Shown one piece after another: positions 1 to 6,509 of a DNA stretch of 64,000 nt; positions within the stretch are counted from its first letter, which is position 1, and each line of letters starts with the position of its first letter. Made by a program: the position numbers and the translations under genes. Source of the DNA: Streptomyces sp. TSRI0281 (lineage in GTDB: Bacteria > Actinomycetota > Actinomycetes > Streptomycetales > Streptomycetaceae); NCBI RefSeq assembly GCF_001905125.1, contig NZ_LWLE01000004.1, forward strand, positions 248,001 to 312,000. The letters are read 5' to 3'. Below the pieces are notes generated by a model. It was given only the letters and a program-made list of their open reading frames with translations. It made no database searches and was not told the origin of the DNA.

Positions 1-433
1 CGACCGGCTCGTGCACGACGATGCTGTGGACGTCGGGGTCGCCCGCGTCCACGACCCGGCCGCCGCTCTCGTTCATGACGAGGTCGGCGAAGTAACGGAA
101 GGCGTTGGTCACGTCGTCGACGTCGACGCGGCCCTCTTCGAGGGTCTTGCCGGTGTCGCGGCTCTCGGTGAGCGCGATCTCCTCGCGGTCGCGCTGGAGC
201 AGGCCCGCGACGCGGCGGAGCAGCCCGGCACGCTCGGCGACGGGCCTGTGCGGCCACGGACCGTCGTCGAAGGCGCGGCGCGCGGCGGCGATGGCGGCGT
301 CGGTGTCCGTGACATCTGCCTCGGCGACGACCGCGAGGACGGTGGCGTCGGCGGGGTCGAGGATCTCGCGGGTCGCGCCGGATCCGGCGGCCCGCCAGCT
401 GCCGTCGATGTGGATGGTGCTGAGCGCCGACAT
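1..433 (-). CDS. Aldehyde dehydrogenase, N-terminal part (runs off the left edge)
   Basis: The minus-strand frame opens with ATG at 433 (MSALSTIHIDGSW...) and stays open to position 1, giving about 144 residues. The visible part has the aldehyde dehydrogenase N-terminal pattern: an IDGSW opening, the ILDPADATVLAVV strand, AIAAARRAFD, and LTESRDTGKTLEE, followed by ANAFRYFAD-like helix residues. Betaine-aldehyde and other NAD-dependent dehydrogenases carry these segments at the same spacing. A GGAAGG lies about 11 bases before the start. The catalytic Cys and Glu would be outside the window, so the substrate cannot be named. Family assignment is firm; anything finer is not. Confidence 0.9.
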   Translation of the reverse strand, partial: MSALSTIHIDGSWRAAGSGATREILDPADATVLAVVAEADVTDTDAAIAAARRAFDDGPWPHRPVAERAGLLRRVAGLLQRDREEIALTESRDTGKTLEEGRVDVDDVTNAFRYFADLVMNESGGRVVDAGDPDVHSIVVHEPV

Positions 434-639
434 GTCGTGTTCTGCCTTCCGTGCCCGAAATGCCCCCACCGGTTCGGCCGGGAACGTTCTGCGCGGTGGA
501 CCGGAGTGCGGCCGCACCAGCAGCCTGGACCCCTCCCCGGTACGGCGGAATGTATGCCCGGATTTTCACCCTGGGTGACATGCCTCACTTCGGGCAACCG
601 GACGGCCCGGGACCTCGTCCCGGCCCGGCGCTGCCGTCC
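434..639. other. Upstream region of the dehydrogenase gene, no gene seen
   Basis: This stretch separates the dehydrogenase start from the hexanucleotide repeat. It should hold the dehydrogenase promoter, but no convincing -35/-10 pair was found. Open frames across it are shadows with poor codon use. Confidence 0.4.
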
Positions 640-717
640 GGTCCCGGTCCCGGTCCCGGTCCCGGGCACGGGCACGGGCACGGGCACGGGCACGGGCACG
701 GGCACGGGCACGGGCAT
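640..717. repeat. Hexanucleotide tandem repeat (GGTCCC)4(GGGCAC)8
   Basis: Thirteen hexamers follow each other without interruption: four GGTCCC, eight GGGCAC and a last GGGCAT. The array sits directly in front of the degraded beta-galactosidase remnant and after the dehydrogenase upstream region. Such a pure hexamer run is a likely slippage hotspot. It is translatable in all frames (Gly-His or Pro-Val runs), which makes long false frames here. Confidence 0.95.
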
Positions 718-720
718 CGG

Positions 721-1626
721 CCCGCCCCGGTCCCTGGTACGGACACGGACGTCGGCCCGTCGCCGTCCATCCGCAGCGTCAGGGGCCCGCTGGTCAGTTC
801 GGTGGCCGTGCCGTCCACGCGGGTGCGCGCGGTGCGGTGGCGGTCCTGCACGACTGGGACGCGTGGTGGGCCGGCACGCAGGAGGGCCGTCCGTCCTCGC
901 TCCTGGAGTACACCGATGTCGTCCGGGCCTGGCACCGGGCGCTCTGGGAGCAGGGCACCGCCACCGACTTCGCCCGCCCCGCGGGGGACCTGACCGGCTA
1001 CCGCATGGTCGTCGTGCCGCAGCTCTACCTCCTCACGGACGCGGCGATCGACAGCCTTCTCGCCTATGTGCGCGGCGGCGGAACCCTGGTCTGCGGGTTC
1101 TTCACGGGGATCGCCGACGGTGACGACCGGATCAGACCCCGGCGGCATGGACGGCAGGCTGCGGGAGCTGTTCGGCGTGCGTACGGGGCACGAGTGGTGG
1201 CCCCTGGAGGCGGACGCGTCCGTGGAGTGCGACGGATTCACGGGGGGGGGCTCTGGTCCGAGGAGCTGGAGGCGGACGGGCACCGGGGAGGTCCTGGCCG
1301 CGTACCGGGGCGGTGAACTGGACGGGCTGCCCGCCGTCCTGCGCAAGGGCGGCGCCCGGTACGTGTCGACGCTGCCCGAGCCGCAGGGCCCTGCGGGACC
1401 TGCTCGGCCGGGCGGCGACGGCCGCGGGCGTACGGTCCGGACTGCCCGAGGGGCGGAGGCGGTGCGCAGCGGCACTCCGCTGTTCCTGCTGCACCACGGC
1501 CGGGACACGATGACAGTGGAACTGCCCGGTGCGTACGTCGATCTGCTGACCGGCACGAAGACCGGGGGCCGGGTGGTGCTGGGCCGCTACGGCGTCGCCG
1601 TACCGAAGGAGACCGGCGCGCCGTGA
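721..1626 (+). pseudogene. Remnant of a GH42 beta-galactosidase (C-terminal part, frameshifted)
   Basis: Three frames must be joined to read it. One carries PGTDTDV and GPLVSSVAVPSTRVRA (about 735-830). The next, from 837, carries VAVLHDWDAWWAG, then VVVPQLYLLTDAAIDSLLAYVRGGGTLV. The third, from about 1130, carries GRLRELFGVRTGHEWWPLE and the C-terminal VVLGRYGVAVPKE. These match the trimerisation domain and C-terminal beta domain of GH42 beta-galactosidases, where the LHDW-WW motif is typical. The catalytic barrel is missing and the hexamer repeat stands in its place. At least two frameshifts and the missing N-terminus make it non-functional. Sequencing error could explain one shift but not the lost barrel. 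Confidence 0.8.
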
Positions 1627-1708
1627 CCGACGGGACGGAACCCGGGGGCCGAGCCCCGCCGTGGTCCGTGCGCCCGGCCCCGGGTGCACCGTGTCCCTCA
1701 CCCGGAGG

Positions 1709-3637
1709 TCAGGGTGAGGTCCGGCTTCCCGGTGCCGTCCGCGCCAGCCATCGCGCGATCCGGTCCCAGCTTCCGGGGTCGTGCTCCCCCGCAACGGCCG
1801 CGAACCGCTCCGGCCGGGCGAGCAGCCGGCGGTGTCCGGGGCGCAGTACGGCCTGGGCGAGCAGCCAGCCCGCCATCAGGTGCGGGTCGCCCGCGCGGGC
1901 GCGCGCCCCGGCCTCGTACCGGTCACGCGCCGCTGTCGCGTCGCCCGCGGTCAGCAGTTCATCGGCGGTGGCCGCCGCGCCGGGCGCCGGACGCGGGCGG
2001 AGATAGAGGCTGCCGCGAGTGTCCTGCCAGTACGCGCGGTCCGCGGCCGCCGGAGTGATCAGGGGCGGCTGTCCGGGGACGGACACGGGGAGGTCCCCGG
2101 AGCCGAACGCCGTGAGCAGTGCGGTGCGTTCGCTCTCCGGGCACCGCAGATTGCGCAGCCGCCACTCGACGCGGTGGCCGGCCGCGGCGGCTCCGGCCCG
2201 CTCCACCGCTCCGCCGTCCACCGGTTCGCGCAGCCAGCCGTCGACGGTGTGCGTCAGCCCCGCGACGAGGCGTCGCCCGGGGCCGGTGAGGCGCGCCCGG
2301 GTGGCGAGGGTGCGCAGCACCATACGGGTCTGGAGCCGGCGCAGCGCGAACTGGAAGGGCGCCAGCTCCTCGGGGTCGGCCGCCTTGTCGCCGATCCGGT
2401 CCCGCCAGAATCCGGCCACGCCGACGAAGGCGTAGGCGCCGTGGAGCAGTCCCGGCAGATGCCTCGGGTCGGAGCGCCAGGGGGCGTAGTACCGCTCGTC
2501 GCGGTCGTCGTCGAGCATCGGGAAGAGGTGGAGCAGGGCGCCGAGTTTGCTGTGCTGGAACTCGTGGACGAGGGTCTCGGCGAGCGCCAGTCCGTTCCCG
2601 GGCCTGGCCACCACCATCGAGCCGAACGCGTCGCCGGTGGAGGCACTGAGTCCGGCGGCGGGCACGGGGAGCTTTCGGCCACTGTCCTGCGGATGCCAGG
2701 GGACGATCCGGCTGATCTCCTCGGGGCGCAGCGCTCCCGCTTCCGCGTCGCCGCGGCGCAGGACCGACAGCGCGTCCCGGAAGAGGTCCTGCCAGCGGCT
2801 CAGTTCCTCGGGACCGACGCGCGAGGGGGCGATCGGCTCGTCCAGGTCCCGGTACGGGTCGATGTCGTCCAGCTGCACCTGGTGCGGTCCGGTGCCCGCG
2901 GAAGGCCCGGCTTCGGCAGGCGGGAGCACCGGGAGCCGGTGCACCGGAAGCCAGTGGGCGGATTCGGGGTCGGTGAGCGGTCGCACGACGACCAGGTCTC
3001 CGTGGCACCCGCCGGTCTCCCCGCTCGCCCCCGTGCCTGTCGCCTCCCCTGTCCCCCCGCCCGTCGCCTCGCCTGTCGCCTCCCCCGTCCCCTCGCTTGT
3101 CACCTGGCCCGCCTTCTCCTGCCGGACCGTGAGCGCGCCCGAGGACACCGTGACGCGCACCGGGTGGAAGGCATCCGCGGGGGGCCGGGGCAGCCTGATG
3201 AGGCCCAGCGTGGGGAGGCTGAGTGTCGCCGCCCGCGCGGGAAGCGTCAGCTCGGCGCCGGTACCGGCCAGCAGGGCCGCCGTCGCGGCCACCGCGGCGA
3301 GCTGTCCGGCGTCCGCCCACAGCGGTGGCCCGGAGGCGGTGCCGTGCAGGCGGCGCAGGGTGTGGGCGAGCCAGCTGCCGACCTGCGGGCTGAGCAGCAA
3401 CCGCTCCACGGGCCGCGGTGCCCGTGCGGCGGCCCTCTCCAGCACGGGCCAGATCTCGGCCGCGTCCAGGGGACCCAGGATGCCGGGGTGTTCGTCGAGC
3501 CGGTCGAGGAGTTCGCGCAGCAGCAGGAGGCGTCGCGTCCGCTCGCCCTCGACCAGGAACGCCACGGCCTCGCGCGAGCCACCGCCTGCGGCGATCTCGT
3601 CGAACAGCGGGCCGGGCATGCGGATCGGGGCGTACAC
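1709..3637 (-). CDS. HExxH-type peptide-modifying enzyme (putative aKG-HExxH peptide beta-hydroxylase family)
   Basis: A 642-residue protein from GTG at 3637, chosen because GGGAG lies four bases upstream; ATG at 3619 is an alternative. Residues 358-362 read HEFQH inside ETLVHEFQHSKLGALL, the signature of the HExxH putative peptide-modification family. In FxSxx-COOH clusters this domain occurs alone or fused behind the radical SAM enzyme FxsB. Some members are regarded as alpha-ketoglutarate-dependent peptide hydroxylases. Residues about 180-212 are a low-complexity Gly/Thr/Glu insert. It is the last gene of the minus-strand cassette, 62 bases behind the FxsA-like peptide gene. No radical SAM partner exists in the window. 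An 8-bp hairpin overlaps its stop codon. Family fairly sure; the reaction here is inferred. Confidence 0.78.
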   Translation of the reverse strand: MYAPIRMPGPLFDEIAAGGGSREAVAFLVEGERTRRLLLLRELLDRLDEHPGILGPLDAAEIWPVLERAAARAPRPVERLLLSPQVGSWLAHTLRRLHGTASGPPLWADAGQLAAVAATAALLAGTGAELTLPARAATLSLPTLGLIRLPRPPADAFHPVRVTVSSGALTVRQEKAGQVTSEGTGEATGEATGGGTGEATGTGASGETGGCHGDLVVVRPLTDPESAHWLPVHRLPVLPPAEAGPSAGTGPHQVQLDDIDPYRDLDEPIAPSRVGPEELSRWQDLFRDALSVLRRGDAEAGALRPEEISRIVPWHPQDSGRKLPVPAAGLSASTGDAFGSMVVARPGNGLALAETLVHEFQHSKLGALLHLFPMLDDDRDERYYAPWRSDPRHLPGLLHGAYAFVGVAGFWRDRIGDKAADPEELAPFQFALRRLQTRMVLRTLATRARLTGPGRRLVAGLTHTVDGWLREPVDGGAVERAGAAAAGHRVEWRLRNLRCPESERTALLTAFGSGDLPVSVPGQPPLITPAAADRAYWQDTRGSLYLRPRPAPGAAATADELLTAGDATAARDRYEAGARARAGDPHLMAGWLLAQAVLRPGHRRLLARPERFAAVAGEHDPGSWDRIARWLARTAPGSRTSP

Positions 3638-3699
3638 ATCGCTCCCTGTCGTAGGCGGTGGCTCCCTGTCCCGGCGTCCTCCTGTCGGGTCCGTCCCGG

Positions 3700-3921
3700 C
3701 TATTCGGCCCGTCCTGGTTCGGAACCGCCGACCATGGCGTTGCCCCGGGCGCGCCGGAGTTCCGCCAGCAGCCGTGGGCCCGGGTCGGGGGCCGGAAGGC
3801 GACGCAGATCGGCGACGCTCACGGCCGCCAGGTCCAGGACGTCGCTCTCGACATGGTCGGTGGTGCGGTCGGCGGATACCGGCTCGTACAAGGCGCGCTC
3901 CCCCTTCGCGAGCGGTGGCAC
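3700..3921 (-). CDS. FxsA-like candidate RiPP precursor peptide lacking the FxSxx C-terminus
   Basis: A 73-residue frame from GTG at 3921 to TAG, lying between the caspase gene and the HExxH gene on the same strand. The middle (ESDVLDLAAVSVADLRRL, then LLAELRRARG) resembles the conserved leader of FxSxx-COOH peptides: an acidic start, a D-L-x-x-V-S/P pattern and a short Arg-rich helix. Canonical peptides end in Phe-x-Ser-x-x. This one ends GNAMVGGSEPGRAE with no Phe or other aromatic residue in the tail. No strong ribosome site precedes the start, so it may depend on coupling. It may be a diverged precursor matched to the HExxH enzyme, or a decayed one. Position and leader pattern support the call; function is inferred. 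Confidence 0.55.
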   Translation of the reverse strand: MPPLAKGERALYEPVSADRTTDHVESDVLDLAAVSVADLRRLPAPDPGPRLLAELRRARGNAMVGGSEPGRAE

Positions 3922-3992
3922 ACGATGCCACCGTTTACTCCATCATGACGAACGGGACCCCTTCCGGAAACCCGTGTGATCACGCCAGTCGA

Positions 3993-5156
3993 TCATTTTC
4001 CTGCCCCCTGGGAGGCGATCAACTCCTGTATGGCCTCTTCGAGTTCGGCGGCACGCACCGGATCGACGTCGAACAGGGTCACCGCGTCGAACAGTTCTCC
4101 CAGTCTGTCCGGATGCGCCCTGAGCGTCCGTACGATCCCGATGACATCGGTACGCGGCATCGAGTGCCGGGGCATCCGCTCGACGACCGCCGCGGGCAAC
4201 TCGTTGACCAGAGCCTGCCGTTCGTCACGGTCGTTCATCAGCGGGTAGGCCAGCAGTGCCTCGATGAGCCGGGCGAGCGACCGGGCGGGCGACTGCGCGG
4301 GAGCGGGCGAAGGGGCAGGAGCGGGCGGCGGGACCTGTGGGGCTGCCGGGGTCCGGTCGGGCGCCGGGGTCCGGTCGGGCGCCGGGCTGCTCTCGGTACG
4401 GCCGGGCCGGTGGAGCAGGAGCGTCGGCTCCTGGTCGGTGCGGCCCGTTGCCCGGAGGGTTCCCAGCCGGGCGCGTACCGCGTCGAAGAGGACGTCGGGG
4501 TCGGGCACCGGATCGTCGTCGGGGAGTTCACTCAGCACGATGTCCGAGAACACCCCGGTCCGGCGCTCGGGATCGTTGGCCGCCCGCTGCCCCCGGGTGG
4601 CCGCGAACATCAGGACCTGCTCGTGGGCCTGGACCCGCTGCCCCGCCGGAAGGCGTTCGTCCGGCAGCGAGAGCGGGAAGTGGTGGCGCTCGTCGAACGT
4701 CTGACAGGCGTCGACCATCCAGGTCTGCCGCCCGAAGCCGGTGACCGCGTCACTTCTGAGGGTGCCGCGGGCCGACTCGACATCGATGTTGCGCCGGTCG
4801 GGCACGGTGGCGTCGGCGGTGTAGAGCCGCAGGTGTTCGTCCTTGTCCAGCACCCCGTGTCCGCCCCACCACACCCACAGCGCGTCGCCGCCGCGGGCGG
4901 GGATGTCGGTGACGAAGGCACGGCGCAGGGAGTTGTGGTCGGCCGGGCGGTGGGGGACGTCCGGCCGCTCGCCCTCCAGCGGGGCCAGATGCAGCAGGAC
5001 ATTGCTGTGCGGCACGCCGCAGGCCAGCAGCCAGTCGCGGAAGCGCAGGGCGTCCCTGACCGGTCCCGGCAGGTTCCAGCTGTCACCGGCCGCGTACCGC
5101 TCGATGCCGACCACCAGGGCGACGACCCGGTGCGGGGCGATCCGTTCCTGATTCAC
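3993..5156 (-). CDS. Caspase-like (peptidase C14) protein with C-terminal effector-associated region
   Basis: The product has 387 residues and starts at GTG 5156, which overlaps the TGA of the upstream hydrolase gene (GTGA). The N-terminal half is a caspase-like fold: VVALVVGIERY at the start, catalytic His100 in WVWWGGHG and catalytic Cys151 in WMVDACQTF. A Pro/Ala-rich linker covers about 270-305. Residues about 305-385 (LIEALLAYPLMNDRDER ... PRTDVIGIVRTL) look like an EAD2-type adaptor and resemble the N-terminus of the VMAP protein of the same cassette. In such systems these adaptors are thought to dock the effector to the VMAP scaffold. Proteolytic effector role is therefore inferred. 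Confidence 0.82.
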   Translation of the reverse strand: MNQERIAPHRVVALVVGIERYAAGDSWNLPGPVRDALRFRDWLLACGVPHSNVLLHLAPLEGERPDVPHRPADHNSLRRAFVTDIPARGGDALWVWWGGHGVLDKDEHLRLYTADATVPDRRNIDVESARGTLRSDAVTGFGRQTWMVDACQTFDERHHFPLSLPDERLPAGQRVQAHEQVLMFAATRGQRAANDPERRTGVFSDIVLSELPDDDPVPDPDVLFDAVRARLGTLRATGRTDQEPTLLLHRPGRTESSPAPDRTPAPDRTPAAPQVPPPAPAPSPAPAQSPARSLARLIEALLAYPLMNDRDERQALVNELPAAVVERMPRHSMPRTDVIGIVRTLRAHPDRLGELFDAVTLFDVDPVRAAELEEAIQELIASQGAGK

Positions 5157-6322
5157 GGGAGCCGTTCCCCGATCGCGCGGTAGACGGCGGGGTCGGTCCA
5201 GTAGGCGCTGTGCGCGACGGGGAAGGGCTGCCGGCTGTCGGTGGCGATGTCGTGGGCGCGGCCGGGGAAGAGCGGTTCGGCCGCGTACCCGAGCAGATCC
5301 CTGCGGTCGTAGAGATTCAGCCAGTCGGGAACGTGTGCGGGCAGCGGGTCGGGGTGCGCGAGCGTGGGCAGCGCGCCCGTCTCGTACAGGAACGGTCCCT
5401 GCGAGCCCACGGTCACCAGCAGTTCCACGCCGGGCAGCGGGCCCGATATCAGCGTGTCCAGGGCGATGATGCCGCCGAGGCTGTGGCCCAGCAGGACCAC
5501 CGGGGGCTCGGTGGCGGCGACGAGGTCGCGCAGCCCCTGGCGTGCCCGCTCGCCCCTGGCCAGGTACGTGAGAATGTCTCCGGCGGCCGGGTGGGCGGCC
5601 TCGGTGAGCGCCCGGCGCCGCCGGACGGCGTAGTGGGAGCCCAGGCGTACGAAGGGCTTGCCGAGCAGGCCGAGCACCGGGCCGCGGCCGGTTCCCGCCG
5701 GAGCGGCGCCGAGCCGGACGGCGAGTGCCTCGACGGCGGCGTCCCTGGTGTCCCCGGTGGCCTGGAGCGGCTCGTCGGTGTCGACGGCCGCCGCGATGAC
5801 GGTGGCCGTCAACGAGCGGGCCAGTACCCAGGGCAGCGCCTCGGTGTCCAGCGCCTCGGCCGCGGGGGCGAGCAGGGGGCTGCGCGCCAGGTCGGCGGCC
5901 GCCCGCGCGAGTCCGGGACCGAGCTGTTCGGCCTGTTCCTCGCCGCGTACGGCCAGGTCGGCGAGCAGGGCTCTGGGGCGCTCGTCGGGGAACGCGGCAC
6001 CGGGCGGTGTGAGCCGTGCGGCGGCTCCCGCGGCGGCCAGGGCCAGTTCGCACCGGGGGTCGTCGTACAGCCGGGCCCAGCCGTCGGCCTCGTCGCCCGG
6101 CTCACCGGGGCCCTCGGCGCTCCGGCCGGTCCCGGTGCCCGGCCCGTACGGGATGCTCGCACCGCCCGCCGCGAGCGTGGCGCCGTACCGGTCGCCCCAG
6201 CGGTAGGCGGCCGGGCGCACCCCGGGGGCCACCGCGGCGAGCCCCTCCGTGATCCGGCCGAGCAGGCCGGTGAGGTGTGGTTCGCGCACCCCTGTGCCGT
6301 GGACGAAGAGCACCGTGGTCAT
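5153..6322 (-). CDS. Alpha/beta hydrolase (PGAP1/lipase-like), putative effector
   Basis: A 389-residue protein beginning MTTVLFVHGTGVREPH, the usual first strand and oxyanion turn of alpha/beta hydrolases. The nucleophile elbow is GHSLGG with Ser281, and a possible catalytic His lies near residue 372 in VAHSAYW. About 150 Ala-rich residues between strand one and the elbow form a large cap-like insert. No signal peptide is seen, so it should act inside the cell, perhaps on lipid or ester bonds. Its stop overlaps the start of the caspase gene. An in-frame upstream extension would run through the 27-bp repeat, so ATG 6322 is preferred. Substrate unknown. Confidence 0.75.
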   Translation of the reverse strand: MTTVLFVHGTGVREPHLTGLLGRITEGLAAVAPGVRPAAYRWGDRYGATLAAGGASIPYGPGTGTGRSAEGPGEPGDEADGWARLYDDPRCELALAAAGAAARLTPPGAAFPDERPRALLADLAVRGEEQAEQLGPGLARAAADLARSPLLAPAAEALDTEALPWVLARSLTATVIAAAVDTDEPLQATGDTRDAAVEALAVRLGAAPAGTGRGPVLGLLGKPFVRLGSHYAVRRRRALTEAAHPAAGDILTYLARGERARQGLRDLVAATEPPVVLLGHSLGGIIALDTLISGPLPGVELLVTVGSQGPFLYETGALPTLAHPDPLPAHVPDWLNLYDRRDLLGYAAEPLFPGRAHDIATDSRQPFPVAHSAYWTDPAVYRAIGERLP

Positions 6323-6337
6323 GTGTTCACCCCGTTG

Positions 6338-6445
6338 GTCGTGACTGCCGGAACCGCTCTGTCGGCCATGGTCACCGGGACCGCTCTGTCGGTCGTGGTC
6401 ACCGGAACCGGCCCCTTGGCCGTGCTCGCCGGAACCGGCCCGCCG
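6338..6445. repeat. 27-bp imperfect tandem repeat, four copies
   Basis: Four copies of 27 bases (6338-6364, 6365-6391, 6392-6418, 6419-6445) with the pattern GTCGTG-CACCGGAACCG. They fill most of the 187-base gap between the FxsT-type gene and the hydrolase gene. The period is a multiple of three and the minus-strand frame stays open through it, so it could once have coded for a Gly/Ser/His-rich N-terminal tail of the hydrolase. Confidence 0.85.
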
Positions 6446-6509
6446 ACCGTGAGGCCGGCGGGCCGGGCACCACACTCCGCTGCGACGGGCCGGTCGCGCG
6501 GCCGGCCGG

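Noticed and set aside
109..717. Pro-Val repeat protein frame (and Gly-His frame) through the hexamer array
   Set aside because: The repeat translates in all six frames, and flanks look like the dehydrogenase start and a pseudogene.
640..717. CRISPR array
   Set aside because: Pure hexamers with no spacers; no cas genes. The same holds for the other short tandem repeats in the window.
1709..3931. A longer reading of the HExxH gene starting at GTG 3931 (740 residues)
   Set aside because: The extra 98 codons run across the FxsA-like frame, are Arg/Gly-rich without family similarity, and have no ribosome site; GGGAG sits right before GTG 3637.
1781..3979. Long plus-strand frame opposite the HExxH gene and the FxsA-like gene
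   Set aside because: Antisense shadow of a G+C-rich gene: Arg/Gly/Pro-rich product, no domain, no ribosome site.
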